A stretch of 64,000 nt of DNA from an uncultured Methylococcaceae bacterium (lineage in GTDB: Bacteria > Pseudomonadota > Gammaproteobacteria > Methylococcales > Methylomonadaceae). Of this stretch, positions 20,549 through 32,148 are shown piece after piece (the stretch's first letter is position 1; the number at the start of each line of letters is the position of its first letter). The notes under the pieces were generated by a model. It was not told the origin of the DNA. It saw only the letters and a program-made list of their open reading frames with translations, and did no database searches. The translations under genes were made by a program, and so were the position numbers. The stretch is taken from positions 62,001-126,000 of the forward strand of contig CAIXAE010000010.1 in assembly GCA_903917345.1 (NCBI GenBank), in the 5' to 3' direction.

Positions 20549-21091
20549 TTATTTTATTTTTACTACGGTTCCGGTTTCCACTAGTTGACTTAAATGATCA
20601 ATTTGGGGGTTAGTTAATGCTATACAACCATGCGTCCAATCAACGGCCTGATGAATTTTTAAATCAGCACGCCCCAAACCATGTATACCGATTTGTCCAC
20701 CTAAGGGGGTATTCTGAGGAGGGATTTGTTTATAATGATGCGCAGTTACAATACGATCAAAAGTGGGCCTATCAATCACTCCTTTATTTAAAGCCTTCTC
20801 AGCGTCTGCCGCTGAAGGATAAGTTAACCCAAAAAACCGTCGAAACTCACTCCTTTTACCCACCCAACCAATACGGTATTCGCCGAAGGGAGTCACATTA
20901 TCACCCCTGTGATTTTTTGCACCCGCTCCGCCTCTGCCAATGGCGATTGACTCTAAGGTTTCAATAGTTTTCTCACCTTTTTTTACTTCAATTTTACGTT
21001 CCTGTGTATCGACTAGTAACCAAACTCTGGGATCGGCAGAAACTGAAAAAGAAACAAAACCGAAGAGTAACAAGGAATAAATTCGTAACAT
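20549..21091 (-). CDS. L,D-transpeptidase family protein (YkuD)
   Basis: Signal peptide; IGIHGLGRADLKIHQAVDWTHGCIALTNPQID (HxnH...HGC catalytic motif). Confidence 0.9.
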   Translation of the reverse strand: MLRIYSLLLFGFVSFSVSADPRVWLLVDTQERKIEVKKGEKTIETLESIAIGRGGAGAKNHRGDNVTPFGEYRIGWVGKRSEFRRFFGLTYPSAADAEKALNKGVIDRPTFDRIVTAHHYKQIPPQNTPLGGQIGIHGLGRADLKIHQAVDWTHGCIALTNPQIDHLSQLVETGTVVKIK

Positions 21092-21142
21092 ATTAATTTT
21101 AGACTATACCTAAATTTTGGTGTATTTTATGAGCCAAGTTAA

Positions 21143-22798
<1,656 letters not shown>

Positions 22799-22809
22799 AA
22801 ACATCGCAT

Positions 22810-22842
22810 CCTCATAGAAGCAAATTATTTGCTTCTATGAGG
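22810..22842. terminator. Inverted repeat between convergent pgm and ZIP transporter genes, probable terminator
   Basis: CCTCATAGAAGCAAAT-TA-TTTGCTTCTATGAGG; no long poly-T tract. Confidence 0.65.
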
Positions 22843-22858
22843 CAAGAGGCTTAAGCCC

Positions 22859-23677
22859 CTAAGGTTTCATACTATGCGCAAAATCATGTAAGAAACAAAT
22901 CAATAAAACACCCGCAGCTATTAAAGCAATTTGCTGCAGAGAAGTTTTAGTATCTGTTTTAGTGTGCAAAGAAGGAATCAAATCTGCAACGGCAATATAG
23001 ATAAAACTTGAAGCCGCCAAAGCCAGAAAATAAGGCAAAGTATTTTGTATATTTTCCAAACTAAAGTAGGCCAAGACACCGCCTAAAACTGTAGTTAAGC
23101 TCGCCAAAACATTATATAGAAGCGCTTTCCTTCGGGAATAACCACTATCTAACAAAATTGCAAAATCACCCACTTCCTGTGGAATCTCATGTGCCGCCAC
23201 CGCTAAGCTGGTTACAATACCCAATTGCACATCAGTTAAAAATGCAGCTGCAATTAAAATACCATCAACAAAATTGTGAATGCTATCACCCAAAATAATT
23301 AATGCGCCGGCTGACTTTTTTGCCCCGTGCTTATGTGAGTGATCATGATCTGCATGACTATCTTCTCCATGAGCCTCACAATGCCCTGCATGGCAATGTC
23401 GCCATACCAATAATTTCTCTAAAACAAAAAAACCTAGTATTCCAACTAAAATAGTGCCTGATAAGGCTTGAAATTGTTCCGGCTTTACCAATTCGAAAGC
23501 CTCTGGTATTAAACCCCAAAACGCAACAGCCAATAACGCACCTATTGCAAAACTAATTCCATGAGGTAAAACTGCTTTTCTATGCTCTTCCCGCAACAAT
23601 AAAAAGATAGCAGCAGCCAATACACTTAATACACCACCCACCGCTGTGAAAATTATAATTAATAACAACAGATTCAC
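22859..23677 (-). CDS. ZIP family metal cation transporter with His-rich loop
   Basis: HCHAGHCEAHGEDSHADHDHSHKHG loop; GDSIHNFVDGILIAAAF and AVAAHEIPQEVGDFAILL metal-site helices. Confidence 0.9.
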   Translation of the reverse strand: MNLLLLIIIFTAVGGVLSVLAAAIFLLLREEHRKAVLPHGISFAIGALLAVAFWGLIPEAFELVKPEQFQALSGTILVGILGFFVLEKLLVWRHCHAGHCEAHGEDSHADHDHSHKHGAKKSAGALIILGDSIHNFVDGILIAAAFLTDVQLGIVTSLAVAAHEIPQEVGDFAILLDSGYSRRKALLYNVLASLTTVLGGVLAYFSLENIQNTLPYFLALAASSFIYIAVADLIPSLHTKTDTKTSLQQIALIAAGVLLICFLHDFAHSMKP

Positions 23678-23678
23678 T

Positions 23679-24431
23679 TTATGATTCCCTCCAAATTAAA
23701 GAAGCCATACGGCCTGTTTGGCCATCTCTACGATAAGAATAATAAGACTCATTTTCTGTAAAAGTACAAGCAGCGCTAGAATAAACGTCATTAACTCCGA
23801 TTTTTGTTAATTCAATACGCGCCAAATGATAAATATCAGCCAACCACTTATCCGAGGAAAGCTGAACAAAAGCACTTTCATTTCCCAAATGCTTTCTAAC
23901 AAAATCATCTCGTACCTCTGCACCTACTTCAAAACAATTTGGACCAATTGCCGGCCCTAACCAAACCATATAACCTTGATTATGACTCGATACCTTCTCT
24001 AATGCCTTTATAGTATTAGTTACAACTCCAGCTAATAATCCTTTCCAACCAGCATGCACAGCGGCAACTTGCGATCCATCATTAGAACAAATTAACAACG
24101 GCAAACAATCTGCTGTTAAAACAGCACATACCACCCCGATTTTTGAAGTATAACTAGCATCAGCTTGCTCTGGCATAGGCCTATGGATAGCTTCTATCGC
24201 TCGATCACTATGTATTTGTTCTAACCAAACGGGCTCAGTTGGCAGCTCTAATTCAGAACTAATAATCGCTCTATTTTGCATCACTGAATCTAAATTATCG
24301 CCAACATGCGTAGCAAGATTGAGAGTATTAAAAGGCGACTCACTTACACCGCCCACTCTTAATGTTGTTAGCGCTCTAATATTTGAAGGCGCTGGCCATT
24401 CAGGATATAGAAAACTAGGTGGATTATTCAT
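23679..24431 (-). CDS. pgeF: Peptidoglycan editing factor PgeF (YfiH / polyphenol oxidase family)
   Basis: LEQIHSDRA, LTADCLPLLIC, AAVHAGWKGLLAGV, WLGPAIGPNCFEVG. Confidence 0.94.
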   Translation of the reverse strand: MNNPPSFLYPEWPAPSNIRALTTLRVGGVSESPFNTLNLATHVGDNLDSVMQNRAIISSELELPTEPVWLEQIHSDRAIEAIHRPMPEQADASYTSKIGVVCAVLTADCLPLLICSNDGSQVAAVHAGWKGLLAGVVTNTIKALEKVSSHNQGYMVWLGPAIGPNCFEVGAEVRDDFVRKHLGNESAFVQLSSDKWLADIYHLARIELTKIGVNDVYSSAACTFTENESYYSYRRDGQTGRMASLIWRES

Positions 24432-25386
24432 TAGCTGCCAAAGCTTCTAATAAACGCACCATATCATCAGGTAGTGGCTGTATCCACTCTAAATACTCAT
24501 TTGTAACAGGATGTTGCAGCCCAAGCTTAGCTGCGTGTAGCGCTTGACGTTTAAATCCACGAAGTTCTTTTTCCAATTCCTCACTACATCCCGCAGGCAT
24601 TTGAAAACGCCCCCCATAAACTTGGTCACCCACTAAAGGAAATCTAATATGCGACATATGTACCCTAATTTGATGAGTTCGCCCTGTTTCTAACTTAACT
24701 CGCACAAAAGTATGGCGTGTAAAACGTGTCTCAACTCGATAATGTGTTATAGAATCTTTACCTGACTCTCGCACCGCATAACGTTTTCGATCAGTCGGAT
24801 GACGCGCGATGGGCTCATCAACTGTACCACCCGCTGTCATTCGTCCACGTGTAATTGCTAAATACTCTCTATTGATACTACGCTCTTGTAATTGCTGCGT
24901 TAAACTATTATGCGCCTGCAAAGTTTTAGCAATCATTAAGATGCCACTCGTTTCCTTATCAATTCTATGCACAATACCTGCTCTAGGTAATGTCTCTAAA
25001 TTAGAATCATGATTTAATAACCCGTTTAATAAAGTACCATTCCAATTACCCACTGCCGGATGCACCACCATACCCGCGGGCTTATTAACAATTAAGATAC
25101 TTTCATCTTCATAGATAATATCTAAAGGAATTTCTTCAGGTTCCGAGTTGATAACAACCTCAGCTTCCGCATCTAGCTCTATCTCCTCACCACCTTCCAA
25201 TTTATCCTTAGGCTTAAGCGCTAAGCCATTAACTTTTACGCGCCCCGCTTTAACCCATGTTTGCAATTTACTGCGTGAATAATCAGCAAATAATTCAGCA
25301 AGGATTTGGTCCAAGCGCATACCTGCCATTTCGTTAGGAACTTCTGCCGTTAGTCTTGTCATAACAAGTTCTTCTGAATAAACCAT
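24424..25386 (-). CDS. rluD: 23S rRNA pseudouridine synthase D
   Basis: S4 domain; PRAGIVHRIDKETSGILMIAKT; GRTHQIRVHMSHIRFPLVGDQVYGG; divergent from bamD, next to pgeF. Confidence 0.94.
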   Translation of the reverse strand: MVYSEELVMTRLTAEVPNEMAGMRLDQILAELFADYSRSKLQTWVKAGRVKVNGLALKPKDKLEGGEEIELDAEAEVVINSEPEEIPLDIIYEDESILIVNKPAGMVVHPAVGNWNGTLLNGLLNHDSNLETLPRAGIVHRIDKETSGILMIAKTLQAHNSLTQQLQERSINREYLAITRGRMTAGGTVDEPIARHPTDRKRYAVRESGKDSITHYRVETRFTRHTFVRVKLETGRTHQIRVHMSHIRFPLVGDQVYGGRFQMPAGCSEELEKELRGFKRQALHAAKLGLQHPVTNEYLEWIQPLPDDMVRLLEALAANE

Positions 25387-25479
25387 AGTTAAGTTATACT
25401 CGCAAGTTAATTAGGCAAATTCAAGTATGCCTTTTATCTTTCGAGAAAACCTCTAATATTACAACGTGTCGTTGGTACT

Positions 25480-26325
25480 ATGCGATTAATTTTAATTAAA
25501 ATTTTATTTGTTTGCTGTTTAAGCCTATTTTTAAACGGCTGTTCATCCTTTAAAGATATATTTTCTTCCGATTCTAAAGCTTCTGATGAGGCTGAATATG
25601 CGGATTGGACTGCCGAAAAATTTCGCACTGAAGCGAAAAAACTAATTGATGATAGTAGTTATGAAAAGGCTATCAAACTATACCAAGCTCTAGAATCTCG
25701 CTATCCCTTCGGTGAAGACTCCGCACAAACTGAACTTGATATTGCTTACGCTTACTTTAAAAATAATGAACCTGAGTCAGCCATAGCCGCAGCAGATCGT
25801 TTTGCTAAAATCAACCCACGTAGCCCAGCCATTGACTACGCCTACTACTTAAAAGGCTTAGTTAATTACAATCGCGGCATTAGTTTTGTTGATCGTTTTT
25901 TGCCTACTGACACGTCTCAACGCGATACCGGCACGGCTTCTGATGCTATAAAAAACTTTGAAGAACTCATTCAACGCTTTCCTAACAGTAAGTATATTGC
26001 CGACAGTCGTTTAAGACTTATTTCTTTAAAAAATAATCTCGCGATGCATGAGGTCCACGTAGCAAGATATTATATTAAACGTCATGCTTACGCAGCAGCT
26101 ATCAATCGGGCATCAACCGTGATTGACAAATATCCACGAACAACAGCATTACCGTATGCATTATTAGTTTTAAATGAAGCTTATACAAACCTTAATCAAA
26201 CAACACTAGCCAATGATGTAAAACGAGTATACGAATTAAATTATCCTAGTGGACCACCAGTTCTTGAACAAGCGAGCTCCACATTTTCGCACAAGGTGTG
26301 GGATTTTATAGGGCTAGAGAAATAA
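25480..26325 (+). CDS. bamD: Outer membrane protein assembly factor BamD
   Basis: Lipobox LFLNGCSS; TPR-like A-KLIDDSSYEKAIKLYQALESRYPFG; YYLKGLVNYNRG; divergent to rluD. Confidence 0.94.
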   Translation: MRLILIKILFVCCLSLFLNGCSSFKDIFSSDSKASDEAEYADWTAEKFRTEAKKLIDDSSYEKAIKLYQALESRYPFGEDSAQTELDIAYAYFKNNEPESAIAAADRFAKINPRSPAIDYAYYLKGLVNYNRGISFVDRFLPTDTSQRDTGTASDAIKNFEELIQRFPNSKYIADSRLRLISLKNNLAMHEVHVARYYIKRHAYAAAINRASTVIDKYPRTTALPYALLVLNEAYTNLNQTTLANDVKRVYELNYPSGPPVLEQASSTFSHKVWDFIGLEK

Positions 26326-26455
26326 TATCTCAAACGACTGAAATAAGATGATTGCTATCAAGCCTCCTAAATCTATACAATTACATCACTTATTTGTGCA
26401 TAGTTTTAAATTAATTTCCCTAGAAAGGCATGTTTTGAGATAAAACGAGTACATT

Positions 26456-26740
26456 TTATCGACGATCTCCACCACGATATCCATTATCATCATCACGATA
26501 ACCACCTCTTTCTCCTCCCTCATGACCCCTGCGGTAACCACGATAATCATCATGATCTCTATACCCGCCTCGGTAACCACCACCATATCCACCTTGGTAT
26601 ATAGCTCCATAACCGTATCCATACCCACCATAATAAGGCGTAGGCACATAGCGATTTTCTCCATAATAATTACCGCGATAAGGATGTTCTGCACAAGAAA
26701 CCAATACCAATATTGCCAAGACAACTAATACTCTTCTCAT
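26456..26740 (-). CDS. Gly/Tyr/Arg-rich putative lipoprotein
   Basis: MRRVLVVLAILVLVSCAEHPYRGNYYGENRY... lipobox and G/Y-rich repeats; start trimmed. Confidence 0.65.
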   Translation of the reverse strand: MRRVLVVLAILVLVSCAEHPYRGNYYGENRYVPTPYYGGYGYGYGAIYQGGYGGGYRGGYRDHDDYRGYRRGHEGGERGGYRDDDNGYRGGDRR

Positions 26741-26816
26741 TTCACTTTTACCTTTTTTTAAAAAACAATAATAGTTATTACTCATAACCGAACATTAAAG
26801 ACCTAAAATATGACAA

Positions 26817-28478
26817 TTAGTTCTTTTTTATTTTTTGAGCCCCAACCACTGCATCCGCAACACTCCAAAATAATTTATGCTGAAATTGCGCTGGCGCTAA
26901 CTTTAACAGCAAATGTCTTAGGGGATCTTTAACTCGAGCTAATAAAAGAATTCTGTTTCGTTTATTCAAATGCTCGGCAAACTCTATTAAAGATTCTGCG
27001 GCAGTACTATCAAGATCCGCACTTTGCTCTAGACTGATAATAAGAATTCGTACGTCTTTCCTGGCCTTTAATCGCCTATATATTTCAGTCAATAACCCTT
27101 CAACACTTGCAAAAAATAAAGGTGCCTCAGGTCGTAAAATTAAAATCTTATCTTGAGGAACGGCTTTAGGATGATTTTCTCTGTCCACATAATCACGTGA
27201 ATTGCCTAGTTCAGCCAGCTCTCTCACCACTGGCTGACTAAAAGATCGAATAGCTGCTGCTATTGATAAAGCGATCGCGATCAACATGCCATGCAATACT
27301 CCAAAAGCCAACACTGCAATAATTGCGGCCAAGGCTAAATATTGATCTCTATTGATTCGCCATAAAACAATTAACGATTTTGGATTTAAAGCATGACTCA
27401 AAGCATTAATAACTGCAGCTGCAACTATAGGCTGAGGAATTAACGCGATCCATCGTTGACCAAAAACAATCATTATCAACAATATTCCCGCCGCAAAAAC
27501 ACCCGCCATTTTAGATTTTGCACCCGCATCTTCACTTGCAGAACTTACAGAGAATCCCGCTCCGACGGGCATACCCTGGAGTAGTCCTGATCCTAAATTA
27601 GCCGCACCTAAAGCAAATAGCTCTCGATTAGAGTCAACTTTATCCCCATGAATTAAAGAAAGACTACGAATACTTCCCCAAGACTCCGCAACAATAATCA
27701 CCATTAAGCCACAAGCCAACTCAGCTAACTGCAACCACTTTTCTATAGGCAACTGAGGAATATTCAAACTGGGCAACTTTATTAAAACCGTACCGACAGT
27801 CGCGACATGATACTCAGACAAATTAATGGTATAACTTAAAAAAATGCCTAAGACCAAAACCACAAAAGCACTAGGTAAAGTTGGCCAGCGTTTTAAAATG
27901 GATAGCGCAAATAGAGCGACTACACCAATCACGGTACTCCATAGAGAAGCCTCATGAAATTTATCAAACAACTCCAAATACAATTTATATAGATTTGGTG
28001 TGTGTACAGTAATGCCTAGAATAATTGGCAATTGTTTACTGATAATTGTAATAGCCAATGCAAAAGAAAATCCATGTAATACAGGTCTTGATACAAAAGC
28101 AGACAACTTACCTAGTTTAGCCTTTGAAAAAATCAACAATCCCAACCCAGTAAGCATTACTAAAGCTGCTCCTAAACTTACAATGCTGTCTGCATCAGGT
28201 GGACGCATAGACAAGACAACAGCCGCCAAAAGAGCTGCAGCAGAAGAAGTTGGAGCCACTATTGCGAAAGGACTATCACCCAATAATGCGTATACCACTA
28301 AACCAATTAATGCCGCAGTAATTGCAGCTTGAATTGAAAGATGAGCAATGGCTGCATAGGCGACCGCCTCTGGCAATAGAATAAAAGCCACAGATAATCC
28401 CGCGACTAAATCAGCCAATAATATATATTTCGAAAGTGTTTTAATCGGATACGTCCAAAGAAAATTGAAAACCATCAT
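26817..28478 (-). CDS. SulP family anion transporter with C-terminal STAS domain
   Basis: LVAGLSVAFILLPEAVAYAAIAHL; GMPVGAGFSVSSASEDAGAKSKMAGV; STAS region DSTAAESLIEFAEHL. Confidence 0.92.
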   Translation of the reverse strand: MMVFNFLWTYPIKTLSKYILLADLVAGLSVAFILLPEAVAYAAIAHLSIQAAITAALIGLVVYALLGDSPFAIVAPTSSAAALLAAVVLSMRPPDADSIVSLGAALVMLTGLGLLIFSKAKLGKLSAFVSRPVLHGFSFALAITIISKQLPIILGITVHTPNLYKLYLELFDKFHEASLWSTVIGVVALFALSILKRWPTLPSAFVVLVLGIFLSYTINLSEYHVATVGTVLIKLPSLNIPQLPIEKWLQLAELACGLMVIIVAESWGSIRSLSLIHGDKVDSNRELFALGAANLGSGLLQGMPVGAGFSVSSASEDAGAKSKMAGVFAAGILLIMIVFGQRWIALIPQPIVAAAVINALSHALNPKSLIVLWRINRDQYLALAAIIAVLAFGVLHGMLIAIALSIAAAIRSFSQPVVRELAELGNSRDYVDRENHPKAVPQDKILILRPEAPLFFASVEGLLTEIYRRLKARKDVRILIISLEQSADLDSTAAESLIEFAEHLNKRNRILLLARVKDPLRHLLLKLAPAQFQHKLFWSVADAVVGAQKIKKN

Positions 28479-28535
28479 TTAAATGGCGCTGCTTGCTGAC
28501 TGAGAACGCACACTTCATTATCTATAATGATTAAT

Positions 28536-28913
28536 TTAAACAATTTTGCAGTAAATCATGGCGTCTTCATCAAATTCATAAACAGCACATAAACGATGAT
28601 ATCCATCAGCGATAATGACTCGTCCATTGACCTCATCCCTCACTAATAACAAAGGAGATAGCGCAATACCTTTATCAATTTTTTTACAATCTTTCTGGAC
28701 ATGTGAATTACTCACCCCTAACAAAGACAACTGTGAAGCTCTAAAAATATCTTTGGCTTTAAATTGAACAATACCAGTCACTCTTAACGCATCAACAATC
28801 TGACTTACTTTTTCACGATTATAAATAATACTTAAATAAGACGTTGCTGCAGGATAATCATGCTCCTCAACTTCTAGCAACCAGTTCACTTCTGTATCAT
28901 TAGATTTTGACAT
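28536..28913 (-). CDS. Small ParB/sulfiredoxin-like domain protein
   Basis: FKAKDIFRASQLSLLGVSNSHV...LSPLLLVRDEVNGRVIIADGYHRLCAVYE resembles the ParB-like 'G-HR' signature. Confidence 0.5.
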   Translation of the reverse strand: MSKSNDTEVNWLLEVEEHDYPAATSYLSIIYNREKVSQIVDALRVTGIVQFKAKDIFRASQLSLLGVSNSHVQKDCKKIDKGIALSPLLLVRDEVNGRVIIADGYHRLCAVYEFDEDAMIYCKIV

Positions 28914-28918
28914 TTAAT

Positions 28919-29140
28919 TTATTGTTCCAAGTCTGTATTGTTTCTAGACAAATGATTAAGCGGACTGTTCATATCAATTAACTCTCTTAGCAATCGATTT
29001 GTCCTCTCTTGCTCCGCTATCTGGGCATCTAGACGAGCTTTAATCCCAAACACAGCGAAAGGCAATAAGAACCACAAAACACCAAGCGCACCTAAAAATA
29101 AAATCCAAAACACACCAATGCCACCGAGCAGATCCACCAT
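28919..29140 (-). CDS. Small membrane protein of unknown function
   Basis: 73 aa, one TM segment followed by amphipathic region. Confidence 0.55.
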   Translation of the reverse strand: MVDLLGGIGVFWILFLGALGVLWFLLPFAVFGIKARLDAQIAEQERTNRLLRELIDMNSPLNHLSRNNTDLEQ

Positions 29141-29236
29141 AGAAATTCCTTAAGATATGAAGAAGTAAGACAATAAAGATAGTTATTCAAAATCAGAATA
29201 ACACAAGAAGACTAGCCGTTAAAATTAGCTTAGGCG

Positions 29237-29270
29237 TTGGGAAACAAATTCGCTAAAAATTGTTTCCCAA
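29237..29270. terminator. Hairpin downstream of the 29298..30530 gene
   Basis: TTGGGAAACAAATT-CGCTAAA-AATTGTTTCCCAA. Confidence 0.55.
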
Positions 29271-29297
29271 GCAATTGAAGATGAATACAGATATTTA

Positions 29298-30530
29298 TTA
29301 ACGCGAAGCCTGAGCCTGCATAAGCTTTAGATTTTCCTCTACGCCTGCGGCTGCGGTTAAGCCAGCCACATTCTTTTTAGTAAAGAAACCATCAAAATCA
29401 CCAAAGCGTTGGACATACTCCACAATTAAAGACGAATGCTCAGAAGCACTCGAAAAGATTTGCTTCAACCCTTCATCTTTAGAGCCAATAACATCCAACA
29501 AAAAGTCTTTACCATTTGCGCGAATCACATCAACCACATAATCTATATTAGCGATGCCATTAGTTTCACCATCCGCCACAATTAAAGCAACGTGATGTAA
29601 CCTAGGCCCGTAATTTCGCACAAAGCTTTCCGTGGGTGAAGGCAATCCATCAATATGATTTAAAAAGTAGGGATTATTAGCCGCGGTAAATACTTTAGCT
29701 GGGCTATTTCTTTCATCTTTAAAATGAATACTTTTGGTCACATTAGTAGATGAGTTTTGATCGTGAATATCATAAGACCCCCAATAGTAATAACTAGAGA
29801 GCGTTAAATATTCCAAAATAGCCACTTCACGATTTTGGCTGTATACGCGGGTCGCCAAATGATCAATTGGCAGAATTAAGTTCTCAATACCCAAGTTCTT
29901 TTGAATGTTTTTAGCATTAATATAAGCCTGATTCACATCATCCCTAATAACACTCACACCTAAATCATACACGCGAATATTTTGTTCCGGTCTTTCCCAG
30001 TAACCCACAATATTATGCGTATAAGGTGAAGGCTTAACGATTGCCATGTTTGCGGGCAATTCGAGATCTTGCATTTGCTCTGGACTAAAGAAACGAATCT
30101 CACGAGATTTTTGAATCTCCACCACATCACGTAAGTTAGTAACCCTAAATATCTCCCCCATATAACGCGCATTCGGCTTAAAGGCGCCGATGGGATAGAC
30201 CTCATTTAAACTCCTAAAAATGCCATGATAATCTGGGTTACGGACCTCACGGACTAAAATATCAGGCACACTCATATCAATTCTTAAAACATGAGTAGAG
30301 TAAGTTTCTGACTCTAAAGTGACTAAATAATTATAAGGCGTCATCAACGCCAATTCACCGACATAACTCACGGAGCAACCTGGCTCTACGTTAATTATTA
30401 AGGCATCCACCTGCCGAATCATATCCGTTAGACCAATCCGATCACGATCTTCCAACAACTTGATCAAATATTCGTTAAACCAAGAAGAGTTATATTTATC
30501 TCCCTGAATTGGGTAAATTAAAGAATTCAT
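29298..30530 (-). CDS. VOC/4-hydroxyphenylpyruvate-dioxygenase-like protein of unknown function
   Basis: C-terminal LHHVALIVADGETNGIANIDYVVDVIRANGKDFL...SLIVEYVQRFGDFDGFFTKKNVAGLTAAAG resembles the HPPD C-terminal metal-binding half. Confidence 0.5.
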   Translation of the reverse strand: MNSLIYPIQGDKYNSSWFNEYLIKLLEDRDRIGLTDMIRQVDALIINVEPGCSVSYVGELALMTPYNYLVTLESETYSTHVLRIDMSVPDILVREVRNPDYHGIFRSLNEVYPIGAFKPNARYMGEIFRVTNLRDVVEIQKSREIRFFSPEQMQDLELPANMAIVKPSPYTHNIVGYWERPEQNIRVYDLGVSVIRDDVNQAYINAKNIQKNLGIENLILPIDHLATRVYSQNREVAILEYLTLSSYYYWGSYDIHDQNSSTNVTKSIHFKDERNSPAKVFTAANNPYFLNHIDGLPSPTESFVRNYGPRLHHVALIVADGETNGIANIDYVVDVIRANGKDFLLDVIGSKDEGLKQIFSSASEHSSLIVEYVQRFGDFDGFFTKKNVAGLTAAAGVEENLKLMQAQASR

Positions 30531-30731
30531 ATCACCTAAAGTATTCTGTTAAACATAATCATGAATTAGCAAATTGCAGGCCACAAACAATTAAGTGTAA
30601 CTAACCGGCCAGAAAATGAATAAGTTAATTCAAACGAGTAGGATATTATTAAATTTTAAATCTTAAAAAACGAACCAAAAACCAACCCACCCGCTATTAC
30701 GCACCAAAATGGGATGAAATGACTTTATAAA

Positions 30732-31751
30732 TTATGATGCTGACTGATAACGCTTAACCATTTTACTTAATGGAATAGTTTTAATTTTATCTGCATGACC
30801 GGCCGATCCGAATGCCTCATATCTTGATTGACATAAGGTTTGCATCGCATCTCTAGCAGCGCCATAAATCTTACGCGCATCTAATTCCGCTTTATTTTCT
30901 GGTTGATTTGTAAACTGTCGAATAGCACCGGTTGATGCCATACGTAAATCAGTATCAATATTGACTTTACGGACCCCGTATTTAATTCCTTCGACGATTT
31001 CCGAAACCGGAACGCCATAAGTTTGCGAAATATTCCCACCATGATCATTAATGGTTTTCAACCAATCTTGTGGAATAGAACTTGAACCGTGCATTACAAA
31101 ATGCGTATTAGGCAAACGTTCTTGTAAGGTTTTTAAGCGACTAATCACTAACACCTCACCTGTAGGTGGTTTACTAAATTTGTAAGCGCCGTGACTCGTT
31201 CCAATCGCTACAGCTAAAGCATCAATTTGAGTTTGTTTGACAAATTCGACAGCCTCATCAGGATCAGTCAATAATTGACTATGACTTGTCTTATGATGAC
31301 TATCTAGAGCACCCAAGCAGCCAATTTCACCTTCAACCGAAACGCCACAGGCATGCGCCATTTTAACCACCGTACGGGTCACTTCAACGTTATATTCGAA
31401 GGTAGCTGGTGTTTTCATGTCTTCTAATAAGGAACCATCCATCATCACAGAACTAAAACCAGACTGAATTGCTTGTGCACAAATATCGGGGCTAGGGCCA
31501 TGGTCTCGATGCATAACCACGGGTATATGAGGATATTGTTCAACTGCCGCGAGAATTAAATGCCTTAAAAACACTTCTCCAGCATATCGATTAGCCCCAG
31601 CTGAACCTTGCATAATCACAGGACTATTACTGGCATCCGCCGCTTGCATAATCGCTTGAACTTGTTCCATATTACTAATATTGAAAGCAGGAACGGCAAA
31701 ACCATGTTCTGCAGCATAATCCAAAAGTTGTCTTAATGAGACTAAAGCCAT
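30732..31751 (-). CDS. fba: Class II fructose-bisphosphate aldolase
   Basis: HRDHGPSPDICAQAIQSGFSSVMMDGS; GTSHGAYK; HGSSSIPQDWL; GVRKVNIDTDLRMA. Confidence 0.95.
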   Translation of the reverse strand: MALVSLRQLLDYAAEHGFAVPAFNISNMEQVQAIMQAADASNSPVIMQGSAGANRYAGEVFLRHLILAAVEQYPHIPVVMHRDHGPSPDICAQAIQSGFSSVMMDGSLLEDMKTPATFEYNVEVTRTVVKMAHACGVSVEGEIGCLGALDSHHKTSHSQLLTDPDEAVEFVKQTQIDALAVAIGTSHGAYKFSKPPTGEVLVISRLKTLQERLPNTHFVMHGSSSIPQDWLKTINDHGGNISQTYGVPVSEIVEGIKYGVRKVNIDTDLRMASTGAIRQFTNQPENKAELDARKIYGAARDAMQTLCQSRYEAFGSAGHADKIKTIPLSKMVKRYQSAS

Positions 31752-31798
31752 GATTAACTTTCCTTAGTTTATTGTTAGCAATTAAAGGTTCTATATTA

Positions 31799-32011
31799 CT
31801 AAGAAAAAGTTCTTAAGCCCGTAATAATAATTTTTCTTTCTGTTAAATGCTCAACTAATTCCGCAGTATTCATTTTCATTACCGCCGCATTATGAGTGTG
31901 TTCTGATTGAATATTAACATCCAAACCCTGCTCTCTGAGATGCTTTCCTATCAGAGCCATTAAATGGCTTTTGCCCGACTCTTCCGGACCTTCAATAACG
32001 ATATTAATCAT
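31799..32011 (-). CDS. Small P-loop protein
   Basis: MINIVIEGPEESGKSHLMALIGKHL: Walker A-like GPEESGKS in a 70-aa ORF; start trimmed. Confidence 0.5.
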   Translation of the reverse strand: MINIVIEGPEESGKSHLMALIGKHLREQGLDVNIQSEHTHNAAVMKMNTAELVEHLTERKIIITGLRTFS

Positions 32012-32148
32012 AATCTTCGAATCTAATAATAAATAATTTTTTAGGTAGTAAGCTACTAAGTATGCCACAAACCGGCATAAAAAACTCATCCCTTGCATAC
32101 TCTCATTTATAATCGCCACCTATACTTAATTTAAAACGAGAGGTTGCA

